Assembly: GCA_950097015.1 (NCBI GenBank)
Contig: CATNEN010000024.1
Span: forward strand, 248,001 to 312,000
Direction: 5' to 3'
Length of the DNA stretch: 64,000 bases
Source of the DNA: Macrostomum hystrix
Taxonomy: Eukaryota > Platyhelminthes > Macrostomidae
The notes under the pieces were generated by a model. The model was not told where the DNA came from. It made no database searches and worked only from the letters and a program-made list of their open reading frames with translations. This document shows positions 12,048-24,500 of this stretch, in pieces. The first letter of the stretch is position 1, and each line of letters begins with the position of its first letter. Both the position numbers and the translations under genes were made by a program.

Positions 12048-13286
12048 TCAGCCAAGGATTCGATTTGTAGACTTGCAACAGTCCTCTTGTTGGTTGCCGG
12101 GCTCAAATATTTCAACGTTTGTTGCTAGCCGCTCCGCATTGGCAGCCTCCGCTGCCTCATTCAAAGAGTTTTGAACACTTAACTGCCAAGCAGCAGCGAC
12201 GTTAGGTCCATAGCTGATAGCGAATACCGCTGAATAAGTTGTTGCTCCAATTGTGGTTTCTACTGCGCCAGTGTCCCGCCTCTTTCCTGTATAGTGAAAT
12301 GTACTGCCAATTTCACGACGGCTGCATTCTTGGCTGCCGTAGCTTGCGACGCTGCCGCCAAAGAACACACCTAGAAAAGTACGCTTCGCCGCTTCACGAA
12401 ATTCTTTAGTCTTGAAGCCATAGATAAAAATATTAGCTACACTGTTAATCGTTGAGTAGCTCATGCTAAAATAGGCTAAAGTTAGCGTTAGCTCCGTGTC
12501 TTTTTGATTAATCCGCAACAGCTGTATAAGCCAGGTTGGTGCCCAGAAAGCATAGAAGACTAGCAGCACAATGCCAACGGTGACAGTTAATCGCCAGCTA
12601 CGCCGGCGTCGCCAGGCTTCACGGTTGTCGGCTCTGCTGCGTGCAGCCACAGGAGCCGTCAACACTGCCAGTCTGCTAAGATAGTCCATCTCCTGGCAGA
12701 TGCGGTTGCGCTGCTTTCTGGCAACTATATAAACAACAAAATAGCATGCTGTGGATGCCAGCTGCGTTGCCATGACACAGGCTGAAGCAAACCCGACGGC
12801 CCAACTCGGCAGAACCTCACGGGTGACGCAGCCACCATTAGGCGGTTTTTTAGCCGAGCCAAACACAATTCCCACCACTAAGGCTACGAACAAAGCTGGC
12901 GAAGCGGCTATTAGCAGGGCCACGCGTCCTTTGGTTAGCATGCGATTGTAGTGGATGGCGCATTTTATTGCTACGCATCGCTCAACGGAAATCAGCGCTA
13001 TACCAACTGTGGCAAAACCGATAGACCCATAGAAGGCTGTGAGAGCCAGCCGACAGGCTGTGAAATTGTTCGACAATCCTGGATAGTACACTATTGCAGT
13101 GAAGAAGACCACTCCCAGTCCGTAGCACATGTCGCACACAGCCAGGTTGCACACAAATGCGTAGGCGGTAGTGTGCAGGTTTCGATTGCGATGTACCACG
13201 TGCAGTATGGAGCTGTTGCTTAGCAATACAAGTATTACTAAGGCGCAGTTTAGCCAGCGCCAAATATCCAAGCACCATCCGGGCAT
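12048..13286 (-). CDS. Class A GPCR, single coding exon, 412 aa
   Basis: Complete frame from ATG (13284-13286) to stop. Seven hydrophobic segments are visible. TM1 has SN at the N1.50 site (LLSNSSIL). TM2 has LAVCD, with the D2.50 sodium-site Asp. TM3 starts after Cys (ACRLALTAF) and ends in ERC instead of DRY. Extracellular loop 2 has the pairing Cys (GGCVTRE). TM6 has FYAFWAP, close to FxxCWxP. TM7 has NIFIY in place of NPxxY. A tail of about 110 residues follows. The N-terminus before TM1 is very short (about 10 residues). The family signals from the plasma membrane through G proteins; ligand unknown, perhaps amine- or peptide-like. It lies antisense to and just upstream of the lipase exons, so it may be nested in a large lipase intron. 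Confidence 0.85.
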   Translation of the reverse strand: MPGWCLDIWRWLNCALVILVLLSNSSILHVVHRNRNLHTTAYAFVCNLAVCDMCYGLGVVFFTAIVYYPGLSNNFTACRLALTAFYGSIGFATVGIALISVERCVAIKCAIHYNRMLTKGRVALLIAASPALFVALVVGIVFGSAKKPPNGGCVTREVLPSWAVGFASACVMATQLASTACYFVVYIVARKQRNRICQEMDYLSRLAVLTAPVAARSRADNREAWRRRRSWRLTVTVGIVLLVFYAFWAPTWLIQLLRINQKDTELTLTLAYFSMSYSTINSVANIFIYGFKTKEFREAAKRTFLGVFFGGSVASYGSQECSRREIGSTFHYTGKRRDTGAVETTIGATTYSAVFAISYGPNVAAAWQLSVQNSLNEAAEAANAERLATNVEIFEPGNQQEDCCKSTNRILG

Positions 13287-13728
13287 GCGAACAATTGAAA
13301 TCGTTTGGTTCTCTGTGAATTGAGTTTGGTGTTAGGTAGTAGGTAATGCGATTTTACGTATCACATTTGCTGCATTTATTTCAGATTTTAGGAAACGATG
13401 AAGCTGTTTAATTAATACTTTCTACTGCTCTAAAAGTTTACCTAAAATCTGCCGGAAAATTATGCATTTCTTTTTTGACACACGCAGAGTAAAGACCTAG
13501 GCTTGCCTTGCCCCTTTCTTCACTCTTTAGGATTTCCCACAATGAACCCTTCAACAAATGACACCAGAATCAAAGCCCTGTCTGTGATTTATTAGCAGCC
13601 ATGGCTGATGGGATAAAAAGTATTGAGTGGTTACACTAAATTATTATTGATGCTAATAATTTACGGGAATTGCACGTATGTGACAGCCTTATTTTAATTT
13701 AAATTCCGTTGGATTTCCTACCCGCCAG
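13287..13728. other. Spacer between minus-strand GPCR and first visible lipase exon
   Basis: Probably holds the GPCR promoter and 5' UTR on the minus strand and intron sequence of the lipase on the plus strand. A CCCGCCAG acceptor ends it. No repeat is visible. Confidence 0.4.
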
Positions 13729-16700
13729 TCCATGCGCCTGCTGCCGACCCAACCGCACTGGCGTCTGGGGCTGCGATCTGGCCGCTGTTTTGCACCAGAC
13801 TGGCCTAACAGAGGCTCAGATTCTCTACTACGACTTCAGGGCCGAGGTTAATCAGGCCGCATTTTACCTGGCCAGGGATGACGAGCGGAAGTGCTTAGTG
13901 CTGGGCGTGCGAGGCACACTAAGCTTGTCGGTGAGTGGATATGGGCATTGTTAGGGTTTCATGTTTCGTGCACCTGTTGAGCCTGTTTGCCTGTCTTTCT
14001 GACTGAACTGACGCAAACGCGTGCTTTAAATTTACTTTAGTAATATTAAATTTTCGTGATTTTTACTCGTAAAACCATATTGCAAAGTGCCCTACAACCA
14101 TATCTATTCCCAATTATCCCACAAAACGATACCTATTCCTAAGTATCCCACAACCATAATGGCTCCATAATTTCCTACAAATCCCATATATCCTACCTAC
14201 TAACAACCTACTAAAAGAAAAATATATATAATAAAAGCCAAGCTAAAATCAGGAATATTCCTACCTGCACTTGACAGTAGGAACTGACTGGGCTGCATTG
14301 CTATTATTGATGCTGCGGATGCTGATGTTCTGATGTCTAGTCTTGTCTTCTGTCTCTTATCCTCCGAGGAAGCCGTCAGTTTGGGGAATTCAGAATTTAA
14401 TAAGAGCAACTAAAAAGGAATCTATAAGAAATCAGGCTGCATTTCTCTGTAGCCTTGATTTCTGTAAAAAACATTTCCGGTTTAAGTGTCCGCTCTAAGA
14501 ACTGTGCCCTGACAATAACGACGGCTTTTACGCGGTACTTCAAGCATCGCGCCATGGATAAGGCCTTATCTTATTCATCTCGGTCTATGCCAACACTTGT
14601 GCCACTCTGCTACCGTAGGTTGACGCACAAGCCTTCTTTATTTGTCCCTAAGTTTATCACACCCTTCTTTTTCATCCCCATTCCGACATCCCAATGAATC
14701 TCTTTGATTCCCCCATCTTCATTGCGCCGTGCAAACTGACCTTAACCAACTAGATTCGAATGCAAATTTTATTGGCCTTCATTTTGGATGGTTAACAAAA
14801 AACTTGTGCGTGACATCGGCTCGCTTTATGTGCTTCTGTTGCTCTTTAAAAAAACTTATGAATATCGCGAGATTTACAAAATAGTCACACCCCCTTATTT
14901 CTAGTTTCCTCCTGAACTTTTCCAACCATTGTTTTGCCAAATGGTTTTCTACTATTTCTAGAAATAGTAGAAATGACGGGCACCAGATTCTAGTATTGTT
15001 TGTCATTTCACTTTTTTTTAGTTTAATAAAAATTTTATGTTGACCCTGTGTTTATGGGATTATGCTTATTCCTATGTTACCTCACTAGGGTAAACTCTAC
15101 AGTCTATCAATCTATCAACTAATAGGCCTTTTCTGACTGCATCTGCTTGGGACCGAGTTTTGACAAGTTCGTAAATCCCTCTCTGTATACAACATAGCCC
15201 TTAGAGAGGGACGTCAGTCAGTCAGTCAGTCAGGCAGTCAGTCAGTCAGTCAATCAGTCAGTCAGTCAGTCAGTCAGTCAGTCAGTCAGGCAGGCAGTCA
15301 GGCAGTCAGTCAGTCAGTCAGTCAGTCAGGCAGTCAGTCAGTCAGTCAATCAGTCAGTCAGTCAGTCAGGCAGTCAGTCAGTCAGTCAATCAGTCAGTCA
15401 GTCAGTCAGGCAGTCAGTCAGTCAGTCAGTCAGTCAGTCAGTCAGTCAGGCAGTCAGGCAGTCAGGCAGTCAGTCAGTCAGTCAATCAGTCAGTCAGTCA
15501 GTCAGTCAGTCAGTCAGTCAGGCAGGCAGTCAGTCAGTCAGTCAGTCAGGCAGGCAGGCAGTCAGGCAGTCAGTTAGTCAGTCAGTCAGTCAGTCAGTCA
15601 GTCAGTCAACCCCAACCACCCGCAGGACGCCCTGACGGACCTGCAGGTTGCCATGGTGCAGGTGGACGCCTCGAACCCGGCCTACCAGGCGCACGCCGGC
15701 ATGGTGCAGTGCGCCCGAGCGATCGCGGCCAAAGTCTCCGAGTCGGTGCTGCAGGCGGCTGTGGACGAGAATCCAGACTATCGCCTCGTCGTGGTCGGCC
15801 ACAGCCTCGGCGCCGGAGTTGCCGCCCTGCTTGGCCACCTGCTGCGACGCCAGCACCCGAGACTGGTCTGCTACTGCTACTCCCCGCCTCTGCAGGTTGT
15901 CACGTGAGTCTGAGCAGCCTGGCTCAATCTGCCGAATCCCACAAACTGTCACTGCCGAATCCCACACCCTATCACTGCCGAATCCCACACCGTCACTGCC
16001 GAATCCCACAAACTGTCACTGCCGAATCCCACACCCTATCACTGCCGAATCCCACACCGTCACTGCCGAATCCCACAAACTGTCACTGCCGGATCGCACA
16101 CCCTGTCACTACCGAATCCCACACATGTCACTGCCGAATCCGACACCCTGTCACTACCGAATCCCACACATGTCACTGCCGAATCCAACACCCTGTCACT
16201 GCCGAATCCCACATCCTGTCACTGCTGAATCACACACCCTGTCACTGCCGAATCCCACATCCTGTCACTGCCGAATCCCACACCCTGTCACTGCCGAATC
16301 GCACACATGTCACTGCCGAATCCCACACCCTATCACTGCCGAATCCTACACCCTGCACCCTGTCACTGCCGGATCGCACACCCTGTCACTACCGAATCCC
16401 ACACATGTCACTGCCGAATCAAACACCCTGTCACTGCCGAATCCCACATCCTGTCACTGCTGAATCACACACCCTGTCACTGCCAAATCCCATATCCTGT
16501 CACTGCTGAATCACACACCCTGTCACTGCCGAATCACACACCCTGTCACTACCGAATCCCACTCATGTCACTGCCGAATCCCACACCCTGTCACTGCCGA
16601 ATCCCACACCCTGTCACTGCCGAATCCTACACCCTGCACCCTGTCACTGCCGAATCGCACACCCTGTCACTACCGAATCCTACACATGTCACTGCCGAAT

Positions 16701-19700
16701 CCAACACCCTGTGACTGCCGAATCCCACATCCTGTCACTGCTGAATCACACACCCTGTCACTGTCGAATCACACACCCTGTCACTACCGAATCCCACACA
16801 TGTCACTGCCGAATCCCACACCCTGTCACTGCCGAATCCCACACCCTGTCACTGCCGAATCCCACATCCTGTCACTGCTGAATCACACACCCTGTCACTG
16901 CCGAATCCCATATCCTGTCACTGCCGAATCCCACACCCTATCACTGCCGAATCCTACACCCTGCACCCTGTCACTGCCGGATCGCACACCCTGTCACTAC
17001 CGAATCCCACACATGTCACTGCCGAATCCAACACCCTGTCACTGCCGAATCCCACATCCTGTCACTGCTGAATCACACACCCTGTCACTGCCGAATCCCA
17101 TATCCTGTCACTGCTGAATCACACACCCTGTCACTGCCGAATCCCACACCCTGTCACTGCCGAATCCCACACCCTGTCACTGCCGAATCCTACACCCTGC
17201 ACCCTGTCACTGCCGAATCGCACACCCTGTCACTACCGAATCCTACACATGTCACTGCCGAATCCAACACCCTGTGACTGCCGAATCCCACATCCTGTCA
17301 CTGCTGAATCACACACCCTGTCACTGTCGAATCACACACCCTGTCACTGCCGAATCCCACATCCTGTCACTGCTGAATCACACACCCTGTCACTGCCGAA
17401 TCCCATATCCTGTCACTGCTGAATCACACACCCTGTCACTGCCGAATCGCACACCCTGTCACTGCTGAATCCTACACATGTCACTGCCGAATCCCACATC
17501 CTGTCACTGCTGAATCACACACCCTGTCACTGCCGAATCCTACACCCTGCACCCTGTCACTGCCGAATCGCACACCCTGTCACTACCGAATCCTACACAT
17601 GTCACTGCCGAATCCCACATCCTGTCACTGCTGAATCACACACCCTGTCACTGCCGAATCCCACATCCTGTCACTGCTGAATCACACACCCTGTCACTGT
17701 CGAATCACACACCCTGTCACTACCGAATCCCACACATGTCACTGCCGAATCCCACACCCTGTCACTGCCGAATCCCACACATGTCACTGCCGAATCCCAC
17801 ACCCTGTCACTGCCGAATCCCACATCCTGTCACTGCTGAATCACACACCCTGTCACTGCCGAATCCCATATCCTGTCACTGCTGAATCACACACCCTGTC
17901 ACTGCCGAATCCCAAACCCTGCACCCTGTCACTGCCGAATCCCAAACCCTGTACCCTGTCACTGCCGAATCCCAAACCCTGTACCCTGTCACTGCCGAAT
18001 CCCAAACCCTGCACCCTGTCACTGCCGAATCCCAAACCCTGTACCCTGTCACTGCCGAATCCCAAACCCTGTACCCTGTCACTGCCGAATCCCAAACCCT
18101 GTACCCTGTCACTGCCGAATCCCAAACCCTGTACCCTGTCACTGCCGAATCACACACCCTGTCACTGCCGAATCCCACTCCCTGTCACTGCCGAATCCCA
18201 CACCCTGTCACTGACGAATCCCACACCCTGTCACTGCTGAATCCTACACCCTGTTACTGCAAATCCTGCAAAATCCACACCCAGTCAATTTCCCATCTTA
18301 CACTCTGTCACTAATATCCCGCAACAACTCGATTTCGAAACCCTCAAACTGTAATTACAGTCCGATTTTCGCCGATTTCTGCAAACAATTTGTCTGTTGC
18401 TGCTGCCTCGGCGAAGATATTATTAGCCACATGAATATCACCAACATCAATGACTTTCAAGACCGCTTGCTGTGTGCCTTGTATAGGTGCAACGGACCCA
18501 AGGTGATTTCTAGATATAAAATACTGTATTATGCATGCAGTGCCTGCTGCTCACACAATGCTTTAACCGCGTCTCATCTCTCTACTGTCTCATCTCTGTC
18601 GTGTCTCATCTCTGTCGTGTCTCATCTCTGTCGTGTCTCATCTCTGTCGTGTCTCATCACTGTCATGTCTCATCTCGACGTATCTCATCTCTCCCCTGTC
18701 TTATCTCTCCCCTGTCTTATCTCCCCTGTCTTAACTCTCCCCTGTCTCATCTCTCCCCTGTCTTAACTCTCCCCTGTCTTAACTCTCCCCTGTCTCATCT
18801 CTCCCCTGTCTTAACTCTCCCCTGTCTTATCTCTCCCCTGTCTTATCTCTACCCTGTCTTATCTCTACCCTGTCTTATCTCTACCCTGTCTTATCTCTCC
18901 CCTGTCTTATCTCTCCCCTGTCTTATCTCTCCCCTGTCTTATCTCTACCCTGTCTTATCTCTACCCTGTCTTATCTCTACCCTGTCTTATCTCTACCCTG
19001 TCTTATCTCTCCCCTGTCTTATCTCTCCCCTTTCTTATCTCTCCCCTGTCTTAACTCTCCCCTGTCTTAACTCTCCCCTGTCTTAACTCTCCCTTGTCTC
19101 ATCTATCCCGCGTCTCATCTCTTCCCTGTCGTAACTCTCCCCTGTCTTAACTCTCCCCTGTCTTATCTCTACCCTGTCTTATCTCTCCCTTGTGTCATCT
19201 CTGTCGTGTCTCATCACTGTCATGTCTCATCTCGACGTATCTCATCTCTCCCCTGTCTTATCTCTCCCCTGTCTTATCTCCCCTGTCTTAACTCTCCCCT
19301 GTCTCATCTCTCCCCTGTCTTATCTCTACCCTGTCTTATCTCTACCCTGTCTTATCTCCCCTGTCTTAACTCTCCCCTGTCTCATCTCTCCCCTGTCTTA
19401 TCTCTCCCCTGTCTTATCTCTACCCTGTCTTATCTCTACCCTGTCTTATCTCTACCCTGTCTTATCTCTACCCTGTCTTATCTCTCCCCTGTCTTATCTC
19501 TCCCCTGTCTTATCTCTCCCCTGTCTTATCTCTCCCCTGTCTTATCTCTCCCCTGTCTTAACTCTCCCCTGTCTTAACTCTCCCTTGTCTCATCTATCCC
19601 GCGTCTCATCTCTTCCCTGTATTAACTCTCCCCTGTCTTATCTCTACCCTGTCTTATCTCTCCCTTGTGTCATCTCTGTCGTGTCTCATCTCTGTCGTGT

Positions 19701-20885
19701 CTCATCTCGACGTATCTCATCTGTCCCCTGTCTTATCTCTCCCCTGTCTTATCTCTACCCTGTCTTAACTCTCCCCTGTCTCATCTCTCCCCTGTCTTAT
19801 CTCTACCCTGTCTTAACTCTCCCCTGTCTTAACTCTCCCTTGTGTCATCTCTGTCGTGTCTCATCTCTGTCGTGTCTCATCTCTGTCGTGTCTCATCTCT
19901 GTCATGTCTCATCTGTCGTGTCTCATCTCTGTCGTGTCTCATCACTGTCATGTCTCATCTCGACGTATCTCATCTGTCCCCTGTCTTATCTCTCTCCTGT
20001 CTCAACTCTCCCCTGTCTCATCTCTCCCCTGTCTCAACTCTCCCCTGTCTTATCTCTCCCCTGTCTTAACTCTCCCTTGTCTCATCTTCCCTCATGTCAA
20101 TCTGGCACGCAGAGATATTTGTGACCCGCGAGTTATTCTCGTACAATGTTTTGGACCACTACTGTAACCAATGGCTTGTGACAATGGCAATGAAATTCCT
20201 TGGCACAATGTGCTCACAGTTCCGCATGTTCCTGTCTTCGCTGGCTACTCTCGGCGGCAGCGGTGGTGACGCCGGCGTAGTCGACGGCTTCGGAAACATC
20301 GGCGAGAGAAGAGCTGCCGGTGGCTACGCTTCGATACCGAGTGCCGGTCACAGTGATGACGAAGGGTCAATCGTGACAGCCGCGGCGGCGACGGCTCCGG
20401 CCGCAGCGTCGAGCTCGGAGGAAGTCAACAGGGAGAAGGAATTGGACGGCGGCTCACTGCTCAGCCGGGCCAAAGCGGCCTTCCGCATCAGCCAACAGCA
20501 GCCGCGGTCGCAGTCTGATGACGATGTCGTCGGTGTACTGCAGGACCAGCAGCACCGGCCTTCTAATCAGTTCGCGCCGCCCAGCCTTCACAGCTGTTTC
20601 TATAGCAGCCAACCGGCTGCCGTGTTCCCCGGCCGGATGTTGCACATGGTGCCCTCCGGCAGCCAGGTTGCTATGCGATACGCCCAGCTCAGAAACACTG
20701 GCGCATTGTCGGCAACCAATGCCGCAGCCGGCAGCCGCGGTGCTGCCCTGGCTGCGGTCTGGTCGAGTCCGGACTATTTTTGTCACATGCAGCTGACCCG
20801 AGCCTCCCTGATGCACCACCTGCCGCACAGTATTTCAGGCGCCTTGCGTCACCTGGACAGCGTCACACCTTCAATTAGCGCGTGA
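13729..20885 (+). CDS. DAGLB-like: sn-1 diacylglycerol lipase, DAGL-beta-like, 5' incomplete
   Basis: Four exons: 13729-13930, 15626-15903, 18361-18502 and 20115-20885, with compatible phases and GT-AG borders (463 residues; the start of the last exon is the least certain). Exon 1 starts mid-codon with a Cys-rich loop and reads into GVRGTLSLS. Exon 2 has the nucleophile elbow GHSLGAG and YSPP. Exon 3 has LGED, the expected catalytic Asp. Exon 4 has FPGRMLH, aligning with the conserved PPGRIIH that holds the catalytic His. In this family the enzyme releases 2-arachidonoylglycerol from diacylglycerol at membranes. A Ser/Ala/Glu-rich disordered stretch of about 100 residues lies between the Asp and His parts. 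The N-terminal four-TM region is not in the supported exons. Every intron is an array of tandem repeats. Confidence 0.85.
14946..14973. repeat. 28-bp perfect palindrome
   Basis: Arm TTTCTACTATTTCT followed directly by its reverse complement with no spacer, in the first visible lipase intron. It could form a cruciform in DNA or a tight hairpin in RNA. Confidence 0.85.
15203..15608 (+). repeat. (GTCA)n tetranucleotide microsatellite
   Basis: About 100 units of GTCA with sparse GGCA, ATCA and TTCA variants. It ends 17 bp before the lipase exon 2 acceptor, so it occupies the branch-point region. Every unit contains CAG, the acceptor trinucleotide. Confidence 0.95.
15935..18285 (+). repeat. 23-bp minisatellite in lipase intron
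   Basis: About 100 units built on CACTGCCGAATCCCACACCC. Subtypes alternate (CATATCCTG, ACACATG, GCTGAATCACACA) in repeating blocks of several units. At 17900-18150 the unit lengthens to 30 bp through an extra TGTACCC. It fills almost the whole intron 15904-18360. Confidence 0.92.
18570..20095 (+). repeat. 16-bp minisatellite (family M16), array 3, in lipase intron
   Basis: About 95 units of TCTCCCCTGTCTTATC and variants (CTACCC, TGTCGTGTCTCATC, TTAACTC). This is the same 16-bp family as arrays 1 and 2, in the array 1 orientation. A longer block containing TCTCGACGTATCTCATC recurs near 18675, 19230, 19705 and 19965, showing duplication of larger segments. It fills intron 18503-20114. Confidence 0.9.
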
Positions 20886-21515
20886 TTTCAGTCCCTAATT
20901 GCTGAACAAATATTTGAGTTCTTAATCGGATCTAGCAAACAAATGTACGATCTATAAATCCTATTTCGAACCTGCATGTAGATTCTGTACAGGATTTATA
21001 ATAACCTCATCAGAACTGATAAATCCCTTCCATTGATATATCGATCCCTAATAGAAATCTAATAATCCCTGATGTAGATCTATCAATACTCAACAGATCT
21101 ATCAATGCTCAATAGATCTATCAATGCTCAACAGATCTATCACTCCTCAACAGATTTATCAATCCTCAGTAGATCTACTCAGTAGATTCAGTAGATTTTC
21201 AGTAGATTCTCCTGATAAAATCTGCGAAGCCTTTCTAACCCGCACAGATTCCATAATGATGGAGCATAGAGGCGGGAGGAATGCGGATGGCTAATAAAAC
21301 TGATTGCGCACAGATATTAACTTAGCGCTGCTCTGTTTTTATCGCCTTAAATTTTTTTGGCTCCATATCATTTTCCTTTTTTCATTCATTGTTTAATTTT
21401 AAAATCGCGTTTTTATTACTTTTTCAGTCCTGCAGAAGAATTTTGACCGCAATTTTCGCATATTTCTACTGCAACTAGTAAATCGCGCCTGATTGATTAA
21501 TTATTGATAAAGAAA
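20886..21515. other. Lipase 3' region and ERGIC3 upstream region
   Basis: A degenerate tandem of about 20 bp with core AGATCTATCAATGCTCAA lies at 21070-21210. A candidate poly(A) signal AATAAA is at 21293-21298. A pyrimidine tract ending TTTTTCAG near 21427, about 90 bp before the ERGIC3 start, looks like a 3' splice site for a 5' UTR intron or trans-splicing. Confidence 0.4.
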
Positions 21516-24500
21516 ATGTCCGCCAACGTGACTAAGAGCCTGTCGGCGCTGAAGCGACTGGACGTTTATTCCAAGCCGCTTGAGGAACTGCGAATTCGAA
21601 CCCTCGGCGGAGCCCTAATCTCCCTGATCAGCGCCATCCTCATGTTCGGCCTATTCGTATCCGAGCTGCGCCTCTACCTGAGCACCGATCTCAACCAGGA
21701 GATATTTGTCGATGTCACCAGGGGCAACAAGATGCAAATCAATCTAAACATCAGCTTCCCGGCAATGCCTTGCGACTTTCTAACCCTGGACTCCATGGAC
21801 GTGTCCGGCGAGCAGCACATTGACATTGCGCACGACCTGTACAAGACTAGGCTGGATAGCGACGGTCGCGAGATTGGCAAACAGGAGAAAACTCAGGTCT
21901 GCGTGTTCAATTGTATATTTATTTTCCTATTTTAAACTCTGAAATTTCCTAACATAAAAATAACTATTCTCAGAAAGTTTGGAAAATTGTATCCGAAAAA
22001 TTCCATATCCATGCCCGAATCTCCGAAATCAAGAATCTTTGAAAACGTCAAATCGTCAAAATCACGAAACTTCGGAATCCCAAATCTTCAAAATCCCGCA
22101 TCCCGAATCCCGATTTAGATAAAACTCTATAAATCCCGAATCCTTGAAATCCTGAAAATTCTAAATCCCCGAAACTTTGAAATCCTAAAAATTCTAAATC
22201 CCCGAAACTTTGAAATCCAGAATATTCTAAATCCCTGAAACTTTGAAATCCAGAAAATTCTAAATCCCCGAAACTTTGCAATCCAGAAAATTCTAAATCC
22301 CTGAAACTTTGAAATCCTAAAAATTCTAAATCCCCGAAACTTTGAAATCCAGAATATTCTAAATCCCTGAAACTTTGAAATCCAGAAAATTCTAAATCCC
22401 CGAAACTTTGAAATCCTGAAAATTCTAAATCCCTGAAACTTTGAAATCCTGAAAATTCTAAATCCCCGAAACTTTGAAATCTAGAATATTCTAAATCCCC
22501 GAAACTTTGAAATCCTGAAAATTCTAAATCCCCGAAACTTTGAAATCCTGAAAATTCTAAATCCCCGAAACTTTGAAATCCAGAATATTCTAAATCCCCG
22601 AAACTTTGAAATCCAGAAAATTCTAAATCCCCGAAACTTTGCAATCCTGAAAATTCTAAATCCCCGAAACTTTGAAATCCAGAAAATTCTAAATCCCCGA
22701 AACTTTGCAATCCTGAAAATTCTAAATCCCCGAAACTTTGAAATCCAGAAAATTCTAAATCCCCGAAACTTTGAAATCCAGAAAATTCTTAATCCCTGAA
22801 ACTTTGAAATCCAGAATATTCTAAATCCCCGAAACTTTAAAATCCTGAAAATTCTAAATCCCCGAAACTTTGAAATCCTGAAAATTCTAAATCCCTGAAA
22901 CTTTGAAATCCTGAAAATTCTAAATCCCCGAAACTTTGAAATCTAGAATATTCTAAATCCCCGAAACTTTGAAATCCTGAAAATTCTAAATCCCCGAAAC
23001 TTTGCAATCCAGAAAATTCTAAATCCCTAAAACTTTGAAATCCTGAAAATTCTAAATCCCTGAAACTTTGAAATCCTAAAAATTCTAAATCCCTGAAACT
23101 TTGAAATCCTGAAAATTCTAAATCCCTGAAACTTTGAAATCCTGAAAATTCTAAATCCCCGAAACTTTGCAATCCTGAAAATTCTAAATCCCTGAAACAT
23201 TTTAAAATCCTAAAAATTCTAAATCCCCGAAACTTTAAAATCCTGAAAATTCTAAATCCCTGAAACATTTTAAAATCCTGAAAATTTTAAATCCCCGAAA
23301 CTTTGCAATCCTGAAAATTCTAAATCCCCGAAACTTTGAAATCCAGAAAATTCTAAATCCCGGAAACTTTGAAATCCTGAAAATTCTAAATCCCCGAAAC
23401 TTAGAAATCCAGAAAATTCTAAATCCCGGAAACTTTGCAATCCTAAAAATTCTAAATCCCCGAAACTTTGCAATCCTGAAAATTCTAAATCCCGGAAACT
23501 TTGCAATCCTAAAAATTCTAAATCCCTGAAACTTTGAAATCCTGAAAATTCTAAATCCCCGAAACTTTAAAATCCTGAAAATTCTAAATCCCCGAAACTT
23601 TGAAATCCTGAAAATTCTAAATCCCTGAAACTTTGAAATCCTGAAAATTCTAAATCCCCGAAACTTTGAAATCTAGAATATTCTAAATCCCCGAAACTTT
23701 GAAATCCTGAAAATTCTAAATCCCCGAAACTTTGCAATCCAGAAAATTCTAAATCCCTAAAACTTTGAAATCCTGAAAATTCTAAATCCCTGAAACTTTG
23801 AAATCCTAAAAATTCTAAATCCCTGAAACTTTGAAATCCTGAAAATTCTAAATCCCCGAAACTTTGCAATCCTGAAAATTCTAAATCCCGGAAACTTTGA
23901 AATCCTGAAAATTCTAAATCCCCGAATCTTTGAAATCCTAAAAAATTCTAAATCCCTGAAACTTTGAAATCCAGAATATTCTAAATCCCCGAAATTTTGA
24001 AATCCTGAAAATTCTAAATCCCTGAAAATTTTGAACTACCAAAACTACGAATCTTCGAAAAACTCATTTAAAAAATCTGAGCTTGAAAATCCCGCGTCTT
24101 AAAATATTGGAGGACTCAAGAAAGTATTTTATAATCCTAGGAAAATGTGTCCCCACAAAGCTTCTATTGGCAGAAAATTTTAGACCTGTTTTTCGAAAGC
24201 TCCGAATCTTCCTGCTGTTTTAACTTCTCTATAAATAGCATGCCAACAATTCTGAGCGTGCCACAGAAGCCGGGTGTCATTTTTCTAGGAATTCTTTAAT
24301 TACTAAACCCAGGTAAACACAGCCAAGCCGGGTAACGCTTCAACTGTTAGCAAAGACGCCGGCGCCGCTGCCGCTGCGGAGGCGGCCACCGCGGCGCCCT
24401 CGGCGCCATCCTGCGGCTCCTGCTACGGAGCCGAGACGGCCGAGCGGCGCTGCTGCAACACCTGCAACGACATTCGCGAGGCCTACAGACTAAAGGGCTG

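Noticed and set aside
20454..20828. Antisense ORF in the last lipase exon
   Set aside because: GC-rich coding DNA often leaves the opposite strand open. The plus frame has the lipase motifs.
22048..23869. Minus-strand ORFs reading an 11-residue FQSFGDLEFSG repeat
   Set aside because: The 33-bp intronic minisatellite has a period divisible by three, so it stays open by arithmetic. It lies within an ERGIC3 intron.
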